NCBI GenBank assembly: GCA_027257055.1
Contig: JAPVLO010000383.1
Coordinates: 62,001 to 126,000 of the forward strand
Direction: 5' to 3'
Length of the DNA: 64,000 bases
Source of the DNA: Cephalopachus bancanus
Lineage: Eukaryota > Chordata > Mammalia > Primates > Tarsiidae
The position numbers and the translations under genes were made by a program. This document shows positions 1-11,564 of the stretch, one piece after another (the first letter of the stretch is position 1; each line of letters begins with the position of its first letter). The notes below the pieces were generated by a model, which was not told the origin of the DNA, made no database searches, and saw only the letters and a program-made list of their open reading frames with translations.

Positions 1-220
1 TTAATTTTTATTTTTTTCTAAGAATCAGAGCCTCGACCTACTGGGTTCAGGCGATCTTTCTGCCTCAGCCTTCCAAGTAGCTGGAACCACAGGCATGCGC
101 CACCACACCCAGATAATTTTTTTGATGTATTGTAGAATCAGAGTCTTACCAAGTTGCCCAGACTGGTCTCAAACTCCTGGATTCAGGCAATCCTCTTGTC
201 TTGGCCTCCCAAAGTGCTGG
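1..220 (-). mobile_element. Alu, antisense, cut by window start
   Basis: Antisense Alu: 'gcctcagccttccaagtagctggaac' type right-arm sequence is followed by the linker and left arm ending 'cctcccaaagtgctgg'. The extreme 5' head of the Alu is missing, so the copy is truncated where the minisatellite begins. No flanking duplication can be checked because the window starts inside it. Confidence 0.85.
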
Positions 221-356
221 TAGAAGAAAATCATTTATTCTATATTTCAGAATAGCTAGAGGAAAATCATTTATTCTGTATTTCAAAATAACAGTCATTT
301 ATTCTATATTTCAGAATAGCTAGAAGAAAATAATTTATTCTGCATTTTAAAATAAC
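221..356. repeat. 36-bp minisatellite, about 3.8 units
   Basis: Units start at 221, 257, (partial) 293 and 321. Each reads like 'tagaagaaaatcatttattc' followed by 'tatatttcagaatagc'. Units differ by a few substitutions, and the third lacks its first 8 bases. It abuts the truncated head of the preceding Alu, so it may have grown at the junction of that insertion. Confidence 0.9.
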
Positions 357-547
357 TAGAACAAGAGTGCTCCCAACACTCACAAAAAAATGATAAATGA
401 CTGAGCTGATGAATATCCCAATTACTGAGATTTGAGCATCCCACATTTTATGCTTGTATCAAAATATCACATATACTTCATAAATATGTATAGCGATCAC
501 ACATCCAGTCTCTTTAAAAAATTGAAATTAAAAAGAAAAAAAATCTA

Positions 548-685
548 GTCCAGGTGCAGTAGCTCCCACCTGTAATCCCGGCACTTTGGGAAACCAAGGT
601 GGGTGGGTTGCTTGAGCCCAGGTGTTTGAGACCAGCCTGAGCCGCGTAGCAAGACACCCATCACTACAAAAAATAAAATAAGATC
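548..685 (+). mobile_element. Alu left monomer (FLAM-like or truncated Alu)
   Basis: Begins 'ccaggtgcagtagctccc' and runs through 'cccggcactttggg' and 'gagaccagcctgag' to an A-rich end near 685 with no right arm. Diverged, so probably an old monomer or a 3'-truncated AluJ. Confidence 0.75.
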
Positions 686-744
686 TGAAAAAATAAACAA
701 GAATATATCAAACAAGAGCATGGAAAATTCTTGCATAAAAATAA

Positions 745-1039
745 GGCCGGGCTCGGTAGCTCAGCCTGTCATCCCAGCACTTTGGGAGGCCGAGGCAAGT
801 GGATTGCCCGAGCCCGTGGGTTCAAGACCCACCCGGGGAACTTGGTGAGCCCTCTTCTCTACAGTAAATCAAAAATTAGCCGGGCGTGGTAGCACGCGCC
901 TGTAATTCCGGCTACTCGGAAGGCTGAGGCAGAAGGGTCGCCGGAGCCCAACAGGTCGAGACTGCGGTGGCCGAGAGTGGCCACTGCATTCCAGTCTGGG
1001 TGACAGAGTGAGACTTCAACTCAAAAAAAAAAAAAAAAA
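745..1039 (+). mobile_element. Alu, full-length, lineage-specific type
   Basis: Starts 'ggccgggctcggtagctcag' and ends in an A-run after 'gagacttcaactcaa'. It carries the diagnostic 'cagcctgtcatcc' head and a right arm of the 'gtggccgagagtggccactgc' type. Both monomers are present. Confidence 0.92.
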
Positions 1040-1670
1040 TCGGAAAAGTCTAGGAAATTGTGAAAAAAAAATTCCCCACCAATACATAAAAATATTAACT
1101 GTAGACAGAGTTGTTTGGCTTAGCCAATTTTATTTCCTCTCTCCCCTTTCCTTAAAAATCATAAAAGCATGGTTTTTGACTTTAGAATTTAGATAAAGGT
1201 TACCATACTAGATATACACTATGAAATTTGCTTTTTCCTTCAGCGTCAGCCCACTGATATCAGTTGCCATAGTTCATTCACATGACCGGTTCTACTATTT
1301 ACCATTAGACAGTTGTGCAAACATTTATTCGTTGTTGGTAATTGTTGCATTGTTTGCTGACTTATGCTATTGCAAACAATAATGCCTTGTTTTGACCATT
1401 TTAGTTTGTATTTTCTGCTTACCCTTATTTTTCTTTTCTTTAATTCTTCCCCTTCAATGTTTTCTCTGCCAATTTGGAAACATATGCATTATGCACTGCA
1501 AATTGCCCTTAATTTAAAAATATAAACATCTAGCTACACATTTTTCTAAAAATGTTTAAATATTTCAGTATTTAAATCTTCTTTCCAAATAGTACACAGA
1601 CCTCAGCATGCCTGAGCTAGTCATTGAGCAGTCCTCCAGTTATCTTCATCTAATTTTAATTTCAAAGCTT
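1040..1670. other. AT-rich intergenic or intronic sequence
   Basis: No open frame or recognised repeat. A weak ancient-L1-like flavour at about 1320-1410 ('ttgcaaacaataatgcc') is too decayed to call. Confidence 0.4.
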
Positions 1671-1802
1671 TTTTTTTTTTTTTTGAGTCAGATTAGCACT
1701 CCATCACCCAGGCTGGAGTGCAGTGGCACACTCAGGGCAATCCCAGCATTGACCCGCTGGGCTCAGGCAATCTTTCCACCTTGGCCTTCCGAGTAGCTAG
1801 AA
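1671..1802 (-). mobile_element. Alu right-arm fragment, antisense
   Basis: A T-run is followed by 'gagtcagattagcactccatcacccaggctggagtgcagtgg' type sequence and stops at 'ccgagtagctagaa'. Only the right monomer is present: a 5'-truncated Alu or FRAM. Confidence 0.8.
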
Positions 1803-2149
1803 GTTTATATGTCCTTCATTTTCAACTAACATCAGCCAATTCACCTAGACACATTTTTGTCAATTATCAAAAAACTGATGTTTAAATAATAACGCTTCTA
1901 CTACATGTCTGTAAATTAGCTGTTACATATCCAGTGCTCTGGGCAAGAATGTTTCTGATAACGAATTGCCAAATGATCAGGTTGACCTCATTTTTTTAAA
2001 AGAATAATGAAAACAATAATGATAATAATACCTTGTACCCTGAACTGCACCTCACAATTTTAAAATAAAATAAAATAAAACAAAAAAAAATCTTTTAAAG
2101 ATAATAATACCCTCCTCATGTATCATGTTCCATTGTCTTAAAATGATCT

Positions 2150-2330
2150 GTGTACATTATCTAATCCGATATTTACTGTGACTCTGTGAGATAGTTTGGA
2201 AGTATGGTATCATTACCCACCACTTGATAGATAAGGAGACCAGATCTGAAAGAAATCAATTACCCTATGCAAGGTTAGAAAACTATGGAACAGCAACTGG
2301 ACCTGTGTCTTCTGAACCTTAGACAGGGCT
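2150..2330 (-). mobile_element. MIR-family SINE, antisense
   Basis: Reads like a decayed antisense MIR core: 'gatagataaggagaccagatctgaaag', then 'gcaaggttagaaaactatgg', then 'ggacctgtgtctt'. This follows the usual order 'gatgaggaaact ... aaggtcacac ... gaacccagg'. Highly diverged. Confidence 0.5.
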
Positions 2331-3040
2331 TGCAAAACTTCAAAGAACCAGCCAGGTTCACAGTGAGGTTCAAGGGCAGAGTAAGATCTTTAGAAATCAG
2401 TGAAGTCTATGCATTTCCACTTACTTTTCATGACTATGATTACCTTTGCCACAAAGTAAGCTGTGTTAAGCAACAATAAAATATGGTAAAAAAATAAAAT
2501 ATGGGTGAAAAGTTTTGACTTGATGTACAATTTGTTTAAAGTTAATGTCGCCAGTGGTATCTCATGATGGAAGAATGGAGTCTAGCCTGTAGCATGGAAT
2601 AGAGAGCCTTTCACATCTTGGCTACACTCCACATTTCACCAGTCAATTTTCTTATTGTTTCTATTTCAGGCACTACTTTGTCAGCATCCCTGCACACCTG
2701 GAGCCATTTCCAAGCCGTCATTTCCCTTGTCTCTGGTTTTTGCCAACCCTGCCTCTCTCTGGAGCTCATGGAGCAGGAGACCACCTGCAAAGTTACCATA
2801 GATGAGATTACCTCGTCTGTGTCTTCCATATTTTTTTCATGTCTGTTTCTTTCCCGCTAAACTGTGAACACCCTAGAGTGTGGAGATTATGAATCCTTGA
2901 GTCTATGAATCCTTGAGCGTAGGACTTGGGTTATGAACAGTAATTGCCTAACATCTTATTCGATTAAGCAAAAAAGTACTTTCTGATATAACATTGTGTA
3001 GTCTCACAATTTGAAAGCAATTTTATATGTCAATACCGGC
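2331..3040. other. No recognised feature
   Basis: Unique-looking sequence. Short overlapping frames on both strands at about 2611-2860 have no recognisable domain. A small internal duplication 'gaatccttgag' occurs near 2890-2920. Confidence 0.4.
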
Positions 3041-3371
3041 TATGGGTTGAAGGCATGCTCTCCAAAATTTCTGTTGAAACACAGTCCCCATCGTGGTGGT
3101 GTGAGGAAGTGGGCCTTTTGAGAAGTGACTGCACCGTGAGGGCTTCACCTCGGTAATATATGAGTGCCTTACAAAAGGGCTGCAGGCAAGGCTTAGGCCC
3201 TCTTGCTCTTCCGCTCTTCCGCTGTGAGAAGACACAGCGTTTGTCTCCGAGTGCCAGAGTCTTGATCTTGGACTTCCTGGCCTCCAGAACTGTGAGAAAA
3301 CACATTTCTGTTGTTTGCAAATCACTCAGTCTCGGGTATTTTGTTATAGCAGCACACATGGACTAAGACTA
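3041..3371 (+). mobile_element. MaLR LTR (MST/MLT type), solo
   Basis: Shows the MaLR LTR order: 'gaagtgggccttttgagaag', 'gagggcttcacctcgg', 'gccttacaaaagggct', 'tgatcttggacttcctggcc', 'tccagaactgtgagaaaaca', and the end 'tattttgttatagcagcaca' then 'tggactaagac'. Plus orientation; no internal region is attached. Confidence 0.85.
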
Positions 3372-4620
3372 TACAATTTTACAAAATTTCAAGCTCTCTG
3401 AAAAATACCACATTACACTAACACCTGTTAAATGAACGATAAACAGATTAATCAATGAATAAGGCAGTGGACCATTATTAGATCGAATACTCAACACCTC
3501 CAGGTATGGGGTTTCATCATAACTATTCTGGCTTTAAAATCCAGGGCTGTTTCATGTGCAGTTAACTTCCACAGTTCCTGACATTCAAATCTCTAAGCTC
3601 ACACCTTAATCCTTAAAATAAATGCAACGTGAACTGTTTAAGATTTGTCAGGGAATCTGAATGCAAAGAGATGAGCACCTATCACTTGCTGCAAGTGATA
3701 CCGATACCGATCTCATTTCTGACCCGGGAAATGAAATCCATGTCTATCATGGCAGTCGATGAGGAACAGCGGGATTGCATGAGCTTCCTGTGTGTATCCC
3801 TCCTGACGGGAGTGGAAACAGAAGGGATCCGCTGTGAATTATGACTGAAGTCGACGAGACCTACGTGCATCATTACAGAGTGGCTGAAACGTTATGGGGT
3901 CCATGATGAGTTGCCCTCCTGAATGCTGTTTGCCCGTGGGAACAGCAGGCAGGCAGCTTGTCCACAGCTCAGTGGTTTTACTGCATATGTGCAATTTCAG
4001 CCAAGTGCGACAGAAATCCTCGGCAGTACTAGAAAAACAGCCAAGCCATAAATGACAGGATGGCTGTTTCAGAAAGTCCTGATGCAGGGAACAGTGCCAT
4101 CGGATATTAAGAAAGGGGTGACAGATGCCAGGCCTTCCATGACATCGTCAAAGCCTGACTCCTTGTGGGTTTTGTGAGCAGGCCAAGGAGGAGAAATATA
4201 AGCAGATATTCAAGGGGAGAAAAAATATGAAAGCACGCTTTCTTACCTAGCCAAGTGCACCAAGCTACTATGTACGAGGAATTTCAGAGCTAAGGGAGGT
4301 CTTGGGACAGAGACAGAAAATTCATTCTCCTGTTCCTTCTCCATTCAGCAGGGGTTAATGAGGTTCTTGCTAGGATGCATAGCAGGCAAAGGGGGGAAGT
4401 GACATTTGTGCTCAGGGAATCTTTGGTTAAAATGCACTTGGCCTTTTCGGATGGATTGTAGGAGGTTACCACACCAAGCGTCGGGCTCTTGCACGAACAC
4501 AACCTCAACATGGCCAGAGAGTTCTGTGTTATCACATCCCGTCACCATCAGGTCATTGTGGAGTTGTCTGGGGAGGCATGTAGCCCCTCTGGGGTTTAGG
4601 AATGTCATCTAGAAAAGTAT
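3372..4620. other. Unique sequence, no gene identified
   Basis: Frames at 3629-3844 (+) and 4290-4608 (-) are open but carry no domain I recognise. No convincing splice-site pairs bracket them. The stretch is less AT-rich than its surroundings. Confidence 0.4.
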
Positions 4621-4621
4621 T

Positions 4622-4772
4622 TCACAATTATAATACTGTAAGAAAGAGATTGGCAGTTGAGGGAAACTGCCAGGGGAGGGAGGGGCACACCTCATCAACA
4701 AGGGCACCTGCATAATCATCATTTGTATACCTGACCCTGAATTGTACCCCACATCTTTATAATTAAAAAAAA
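4622..4772 (+). mobile_element. L1 3' end, strongly 5'-truncated
   Basis: Carries the L1 tail seen through the window: 'attataatactgtaagaaag', then 'ggcagttgagggaaactgcc', 'aggggagggaggggcac', 'gtatacctgaccctgaattg' and 'accccacatctttataat', then an A-run. Only the 3' UTR is present (one copy of the hairpin/G-tract module). Confidence 0.9.
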
Positions 4773-4775
4773 AAA

Positions 4776-5062
4776 TTTTTTTTTTGTTGGAGTCTCACTC
4801 TGTCGCCCAGACTGGAGTGTAGTGGCTGCTCCCGGCCACCGCAGCCTCGACCTGCTGGGCTCTGGCGATCCTTCCGCCTCAGCCATCCGAGTAGCTGGAA
4901 CTACAGGCATGCGCTACCTCGCCCGGCTAATTTTTTGATTTATTGTAGAGATGAGGTCTCGCCAAATTGCCCAGGCGGGTCTTGAACCCGCGGGTTCAGG
5001 CAATCCACTCACCTCAGCCTCTCAAAGGCGAGGGATTACAGGCTGAGCCACCGAGCCCAGCT
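4776..5062 (-). mobile_element. Alu, full-length, antisense
   Basis: T-run, then 'gttggagtctcactctgtcg', ending 'ctgagccaccgagcccagc'. It sits tail-to-tail on the A-run of the preceding L1, so their poly(A) and poly(T) tracts form an A/T inverted junction at about 4765-4785. Confidence 0.92.
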
Positions 5063-5075
5063 TCCAATCCCTTTC

Positions 5076-5260
5076 TTTTTTTTTTTTTTTTTTTTGAGTT
5101 AGAGCCTCACTCTGTCGCCCAGACTCGGGTGATTTTTTGATTTATTGTAGAGATGAGGTCTCGCTGCCCAGGCGGGTCTCGAACCTGCGGGCTCAGACAA
5201 TCTACTCACCTCAGCCTCCCAAAGGCGCGGGATTACGGCTGAGCCACCGAGCCTAGCTAA
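5076..5260 (-). mobile_element. Alu with large internal deletion, antisense
   Basis: Starts with a T-run and 'gagttagagcctcactctgtcgcccagactcg', then jumps directly to the linker 'gattttttgatttattg' and the left arm, ending 'gagccaccgagcctagc'. About 100 bp of the right arm are missing. Confidence 0.88.
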
Positions 5261-5407
5261 AAAAAAAATTTTTTTTTAAAGGTTAAAGGAAGTCGCCTGT
5301 CACTGCAGCCCAGTGAAGAGCTCACATAAACCAAATCCACTGAAAACAAAACTGTCCACTTTCATTAACCTAGGTAGAGGTATGTACATCTCAAAAACAT
5401 GAGCCCA

Positions 5408-5526
5408 AACTGCCAGGGGAGGAAGGGGCACACCTCATCAACAGGTGTACCTGCATAATCAACTTTTGTATAATTAACCCTAAATTGTACCCCACATCTT
5501 TATAGTAAAAAATAATAATAATACAA
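5408..5526 (+). mobile_element. L1 3' end fragment
   Basis: Begins inside the 3' UTR hairpin ('aaactgccaggggaggaagg') and ends 'accccacatctttatagtaa' followed by an A-rich AAT tail. Very short 5'-truncated insertion. Confidence 0.88.
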
Positions 5527-6660
5527 AGAAAAGTATTTCTTTGGGTTGGTATCTGTTCTAGCAGAGGGCAAGAATTAGGGTGTTTTATTTTACTTACATG
5601 TTCGCATTCAGCGATGGTTTTATTTCCTAAGGTGTTTTATTAATCTGTTATTCTCTCAGGCCATTTCAGAAATGTGTATCGGGCATGTCCATTAAAATGA
5701 ATCAACTTCTTCAGCAGCTAGAGAGTCAGCCATGTAGAAAGCCCTCAAGGCTTTTTTGTTTTTTCCTAACACAATCTTGAAAACGAACAGGGGTCCAGAA
5801 GCTCATAGGCTAAATGTCTGCCAGGATGGAAACCAGCAGGCACTTTTCCTTTCGTGGGCTTCTGTGTTCGTGGACTTTCTGGCTGCAAGATATTAACACA
5901 ATCCCATCACCCACTGGGCACCAGAACTGAAGGACATGGGGGTGGGCGTGCCAAAAAAGTGAGGACAGGGCATCTGGGGGCCTTATGCTATTTTAAATAA
6001 TTCTCTGGTATGTTTCTCTAGGCTTCTTGTGATAAGCTGCCTCTATCCTGACGATCTTTTCTCAATTATTTAATATTTGGAACAAATACTTCGCTTTACA
6101 TTACACTTGTTTAATTCAGTTCAATACACATTCTAGAGCTTCTACCCACACTCTTTTCAGCTGAGAATTTTTGTATCCCCAGGGTTGTGCACCAGAAAGT
6201 TTAAGTAGCTGAAGCATAAACCGTGGGCAGTTTCTGGAGTCTCTGTTTCACGTAGGAGTCCATTTAAACATTTTCATATTAAAATCACTAATACTATATA
6301 ATAGAATTGAATGTATAACTCCCCTGAGTTTTTAAAATAAAGCACAGTTTCAAAAACATTCCATCCTAATGCAGCCTGGAAACCTTCACTCCTCTGTTGG
6401 AAGTAGAATCTAGGGAGAAATGCGAGAACATTCTCTGTAGGACGAGTTATGAGACCCAGACAGCTGGGGAGGGCCTAGCTGAGTCCTTTTACTGGTAGAA
6501 CTTGTCATCAGGAAGTGGAAAATGTGTTCCCCACAAACAAATACTGCAAAAGATCGGTTCTGATTAATAAAATTGCTATGTGAGTGTCAGTACCTGGAAA
6601 TTCAAGAATTTCAACAGAGGAGCGTGTGGAAGGACTCTTCAAGCAGATGGATCAGCCTGT
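5527..6660. other. Unique sequence, no feature seen
   Basis: No open frame of note, no Alu, and no recognisable old repeat across about 1.1 kb. Confidence 0.4.
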
Positions 6661-6676
6661 GCAAAGACACAGAGGC

Positions 6677-6975
6677 ACCCGGGCGTGGTGGCTCACACCT
6701 ATAATCCCAGCACTTTGGGAGGCCAAGATGAGAGGATTGCCTGAGTTCATGGTTCAAGACCAGTCCTGGCAACTTGGTGAGACCTTATCTCTACAATAAA
6801 AATCAAAAAATTAGCTGGTCATGGTGGTGTGTGCCTGTCATTCCAGCTACTTGGAAGGCTGAGGCAGAAGGATCGTCTGAACCCACAGGTTGAGGCTGCA
6901 GTGACTGTGAGTGGTGAGCATGCCACTGTACTCCAGCCTGGGCGGCAGGATATTTTGACTCAAAAAAAAAAAAAA
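6677..6975 (+). mobile_element. Alu with intact TSD
   Basis: Full-length Alu ('cccgggcgtggtggctcaca' to A-run) flanked by the duplication 'aaagacacagaggcac' upstream and 'aaagacacagagacac' downstream. The head is 'ggctcacacctataatcc', nearer the general AluJ form. Confidence 0.92.
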
Positions 6976-7300
6976 GACACAGAGACACAAACCAGGATGG
7001 CAGATTTGGGGACAGGAAGCCATGTCACATGGTTAGAACATAACTTTCATCAGGAAGATTTATCAACAGCTGTGCTTGAGTCTATTTTTTATTTCAGATA
7101 AACCTCTATCTAACCTTTAAAGGAATATTCTAGTGAAGGGTTAACTTCATAAAGTGAAAATAACTTTCCTATTTATCTGCAAAAAAAAATTGGTTTTTAA
7201 AATTTATTTGGATTGAGGCACCCATGCATGTTATCTTTCATAATAGACTAGGTGGGCATTTTTTCTTTCATTTGTCCAGAGAAGTATTTTGTTTGTTCCA

Positions 7301-7315
7301 TATATATATATATAC

Positions 7316-7393
<78 letters not shown>
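7301..7393. repeat. Compound microsatellite (TA)n(CA)n(TA)n(GA)n
   Basis: Four simple tracts in series occupy the place where the following antisense Alu should have its poly(T). The microsatellite has evidently grown from, and replaced, the Alu tail. Open frames across it are artefacts. Confidence 0.95.
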
Positions 7394-7396
<3 letters not shown>

Positions 7397-7678
7397 GTTG
7401 AAGTCTCACTCCTTCACCTAGGCTGGAATGCAGTGGCATGCATGCTCACAGCTACCCCAGCATCGACCTTCTGGGCTCCAGCGATTCTTCTGCCTCAGCC
7501 TTCCGAGTAGCCGGAACTACAGATGTGTGCTACCACACCTGGCTATTTTTTATTTTATTGTAGAGACAAGGTCTTGCCAAATTCCCTGGGCTGGTCTCGA
7601 ACCTATGGGCTCAGGCAATCCACTTGCCTCGGCCTCCCAAAGTGCTGGGATGACAGGCTGAGCCACCGAGCCTGGCCC
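7394..7678 (-). mobile_element. Alu, antisense, tail converted to microsatellite
   Basis: 'gagttgaagtctcactcctt' through to 'gctgagccaccgagcctggcc'. Full dimer. Its 3' tail is the compound microsatellite rather than a T-run. Confidence 0.92.
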
Positions 7679-8208
7679 ACAAATATTTATGTAATAACGC
7701 CTACCACTGCCAGGCACAGCGCTGGAACCAACTGGCAAAAAATGCCTCCTTCCCCCAGAAAAGAGAAAAACTTTTCTCTGAAAAAATTCCCTGAGACCCA
7801 CATTAAGGCCATAGAATGACCTAGATTGCAAAATAAATCAGGACCTTATCAGAAGAATTCCAGGATGTCTCTGCATGAGAGGGACGAGGAAGAAGATGGA
7901 CCAGGCCACAGGGTGGTGCACACAGTCACCACAGCTGGGCTCTGCTCACCAGCTCTCCAGGGTCAAGAACTGAATGTTGTCAGTGCTCCCAAAGCTATCA
8001 AGCTTGAGTGACACCAAAAGCAAAAAGCAAAGCAAAAACTCCACATGTGTTAGCCCCAGTGTCAAAGTATTCATCTTGGAATTAATGGTCAAGAACATTC
8101 CTTTCTAACAACTGGTCATGCGCTGCCACCAAGAGTAGCTCTCTGAAACCGGGATCCCAGGAAGGCATAGAAAGTTGCTTGACAAGCATGGATTGAAATG
8201 AGGAAGGG
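7679..8208. other. Unique sequence, no feature seen
   Basis: Short frames only. Nothing recognised. Confidence 0.4.
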
Positions 8209-8209
8209 T

Positions 8210-8515
8210 GGCCGGGCTCAGTGGCTCAGTCTGTCATCCCAGCAGTTTGGGAGGCTGAGGAGAGTGGATTGCCTGAGCCCACAGGTTTGAGACCCACCTG
8301 GGCAACTTGGCGAGACCTCATCTCTATAGTAAAAAGCAAAAATCAGCCGGGCATGGTAGCGTGCACCTATAGTTCCAGCTACTCAGAAGGCTGAGGCGGA
8401 AGGATCGCCGGAGCCCAGCAGGTCAAGGCTGCGGTGGCTGGGAGCAGCCACTGCCCTCCAGTCTGGGTGACAGAGTGAGACTCCAACGCAAAAAAAGAAA
8501 AAAAGAAAGAAAAAA
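8210..8515 (+). mobile_element. Alu with TSD
   Basis: 'ggccgggctcagtggctcag' to an 'aaagaaaaaaag' tail. Flanked by 'aaatgaggaagg' upstream and 'aaatgagggagg' downstream, a slightly diverged duplication. Confidence 0.92.
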
Positions 8516-8659
8516 ATGAGGGAGGACAGGAGTCTGGAAGCGGAAGCTAGCGGGTCTCAGTGCAATAACACTAAAGGGAGCACCCGCTACTGCATCAGAG
8601 GAAGGGGCAGAATGTGGAGCAGATAGATCCAATCTGGGGGTCTGATCTGGGTTCTCAGT

Positions 8660-9430
8660 TCAGCAGGGCTGTCGTTGCAGGAATGTTGGAATTTGAATGA
8701 GAGCAAAGAACACACTGAATTTCTTATTAAACTTGGCAAGAGTGGAAGTGAAATCAGGGACATGTTAGTCCAAGTTTATGGGATTATGCAGTGAAGAAAA
8801 TGGCAGTGGAAAAATGGATTAAACGTTTTTCTGAGGGGAGTGAAAGCATCACTGATGAAGAGCAGTCAGGACGGCCAGTAATGATCAGGACTGACAAAAA
8901 GCATTGCAAAAATTCATCAAAGTGTACATCAAAATAATTGGCTGACTGTGTGAAGCATAGCGGACCAAATAAACATTAATAGAGAAACAAGAAGCTCTTA
9001 ACTGGCAATCTTGGCATGAGAAAGGAGTGTGCAAAAATGGTCCTGAAGGAGCTCTTGCATCACAACAATGCACCAGCTCACACAGTACTGTCTGGGAGGG
9101 AGTTTTTAGCTAGCTAACAAAAACTGTATTGGAATACCCTCCCTACTCACCTGATCCGGCCCTCAACAACATTCTTCTTTACCCAAAGGTAAGGAAATAT
9201 CGAAAGGAAGACATCTGAATGACATTAGAGACATCAGGGTAATACGACGACATCTCTGAGGGTCACTCCAGAAAAAGAGCTCCGAAATGGCTTTGACGGG
9301 TAGACTAGGCACTGGCATCAGTGGCTAGCTTCCCAAGGGGAGGGCTTCGAAGGTGACCATAGTGATATTCAGCCATGAGGCATGGAGCACTTTGTCTAGG
9401 ATGCGTTTGCGAATTTCATAGTCAGGCCTT
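8660..9430 (+). mobile_element. Mariner-family DNA transposon fossil (copy 1)
   Basis: Pieces of a mariner transposase can be read in shifting frames: an N-terminal stretch with 'KLGKSGSEIRDMLVQVYG', later 'LHHNNAPAH', then 'PPYSPDPAL', and near the end 'SQGEGFEGD'. This order matches mariner proteins, but the middle is deleted (about 8960-9040), there are frameshifts and stops, and the second catalytic Asp (family HDN) is read here as Asn. Inactive pseudogene; the likely end is near 9430. Its copy-number partner is at about 19.0-19.5 kb. Confidence 0.82.
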
Positions 9431-9470
9431 GGTCATCCGCTGTTTAACCCCCGGGGTTAGGTATTTGGTT

Positions 9471-9560
9471 TCTCGCAAAGCTTCAGTTGCCTCATCTGTA
9501 AAATACTACGTGGCTAGTAGCAACAGCTAACCTGTAGTAAGCAGTCACGATGAACCAGGC
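9471..9560 (+). mobile_element. MIR fragment
   Basis: Contains 'gcttcagttgcctcatctgt' followed by 'aaaatac', the conserved MIR core phrase. Flanks are diverged. Confidence 0.55.
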
Positions 9561-10299
9561 TTTCCGTTGATGCTTTATGTGTGGATGCCAGCTGACCACC
9601 CGTGAAAGGCGAGTACCTGTTCTATAGATGATGTGACCCAGGGAAGTTTCCTCTCCTCTGTGATGTCTTTGAAATGTCTCATTTCATGGGGGTGGGCTTC
9701 ACTCCGTCTCCAGATTTCTCCAGGCAGCAGAGAACTATGTAAAACTGTTCTCTGGATCTGCTGACTCTTGGGGCGTGGGGGTGAGTGGGGTCTGGAGGGG
9801 AGTGAACCCTGGTTTTGTAGTGCAGAGAAGACCACCAATGGTGTCCGGGGGCCTCTTGTCTCCTAAGATTTTTAAGATCAAACACCTCTCACACCCCAAG
9901 GTTTCACTTTATGCCCTCTTCTCGTCTCCAAATCTCCAACTGGCCCATGAGAGGAATTCACATGATTCCTTGTGAAATATGTTGACCCCTACTCTGTGGC
10001 AACCAATCACCCCGACTGCATCCCTGCCCTCACTTCACGATGGCTTCCTTCACCGGCCAGCAGGAAAGAGGTTGTGTTGTGTCAAAGCACGGTGCCCTTG
10101 CCTTCTCCCACGGCCTGGATACAACTGTGTTTCACCGCTTTCCCCCAGCTTTCTCCCAGCTAGACATTCTGTATCCAGTGGCCAAAATATTAACGGTTGC
10201 CAGGTCCTGTGTTTTTCTTCTATGACTGGCATGGGGAAAATGCTCTCAAGTTCTTTCATAATGTGTAACACACACCACAACAAAAGCAAGCCCGGATGA
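9561..10299. other. Unique sequence, no feature seen
   Basis: Several overlapping short frames on both strands at about 9575-10299, none with a recognisable domain or supporting splice sites. Confidence 0.4.
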
Positions 10300-10461
10300 G
10301 ATGTTTCTGGCCCCTTGAAATTCTTATGTCGAAACCCTCCCTCTCCCCAGTGTGATGGCGTTTGGTGATAGGACCTTTGGGAGATAATAAGGGTTAGGTG
10401 ACGTCACAAGGGTGGGGTGCTCAGGATAGAATTAGTGTCCTTATGAAAAGAAACGCCAGAG

Positions 10462-10509
<48 letters not shown>

Positions 10510-10722
10510 TGGTCTCTCTCTCTCTGTCTCTCTGCCTACCATAGGAGCACAAAGTGAGAAGGTGGCTGTCTGTAAGCAGGAAAAGAGCCCTCAACAAAAC
10601 CTGAGCATGCTGTCACCCTGACCTCAGACCCCCAGCCTCCAAAAACCATGAGAAAATAAATTATGCTGGTGAAGCCACACAGTCTGTGACATTTTGTTAT
10701 GGTGGTCTGAGCTGGCTACGTT
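10300..10722 (+). mobile_element. MaLR LTR (MLT1-like)
   Basis: Follows the MLT1 LTR order: 'ttcttatgtcgaaaccctcc', 'tgtgatggcgtttggtgata', 'ggacctttgggagataataa', 'ggttaggtgacgtcacaagg', 'gaaacgccagagagctctct', a CT tract, 'cacaaagtgagaaggtggct', 'catgagaaaataaatt', and the end 'cattttgttatggtggtctg'. The native CT patch has expanded to a microsatellite. Confidence 0.85.
10463..10531. repeat. (CT)n microsatellite inside the LTR
   Basis: CT/TCTCTC tract with a few interruptions ('tttctc', 'ttggtc'), expanded from the CT patch native to MLT1 LTRs. Confidence 0.95.
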
Positions 10723-11440
10723 GGTGAAGAGAGCTTCCAATCCGGTCTTCTTACTCAGGTTCTAGGATCTTAGAAATAATTACCCATTATTTTGAAATGT
10801 AGCTTATTATCTAGGTATGGCAGGGCCGACAGATCAGGAGACAACAGTCATTGAAAAGATACTTCATTATAATCAGAAAATCAAAGGAGGCCTGCCACAC
10901 CACAGAGGGCCACATAGACACCTGGGTTGGTCAGGGGGTAGAGGGAGCAGGTAAAAATGTGAACAAGAGCTTTCATCATGGTTCCTGTGGGAAGGAACTG
11001 GTGAGGCAGGATGGTGTGCCTGGAACTGACTACTCTGAATAATTTTGGCTGGCTCTGGGGCTTGTAGACTGTCTCTAGTTTTCTGGGACCTGACCCTGGG
11101 TGGTAAGGGCAGGTGGTCGGTGTTCCCGAGTGTGGGAGTCGGCTCACAGGTGAGCTGTTTGCTTCTAGAAATGAGCTAACTCTGGGAGAAACTGTTCTTC
11201 CAGGGTCAGCCATCAAGGCCCAAGATGTCAAAGCATCAGAGAGTGAAAGGCATACCCCAGTGAAGCCAATCTGGTGTCAATATTCATACTAGAGCATCTC
11301 ATTAAGTCAAGCCTTAATAAGGATGACAAAACAAAGCTTCCTTAAGTTACATTCATAACTTAATGAGGAAATAGCTTAATGGGGACCGTATGAAATAAGG
11401 ACCACAAGCAAATCACTCTAAATTAGCATGTGCATAGTTA
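10723..11440. other. Sequence between two MLT1-type segments
   Basis: No recognised coding content. It could be a decayed MaLR internal region, since it lies between two related same-strand LTR segments, but no gag-like motif is visible. Confidence 0.35.
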
Positions 11441-11454
11441 CGTCCTAAAACCTG

Positions 11455-11489
11455 CAAACACAACGGAGTGTCCTTGTAAAAAGAAACAC

Positions 11490-11564
<75 letters not shown>

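Noticed and set aside
221..356. CRISPR-like array
   Set aside because: Direct tandem repeats without spacers in a mammalian genome; a minisatellite.
3629..3844. Plus-strand frame of 71 codons in unique sequence
   Set aside because: No recognised family, no good splice sites, and the reverse strand is also open.
7224..7439. Frames rich in alternating residues
   Set aside because: They translate the compound microsatellite.
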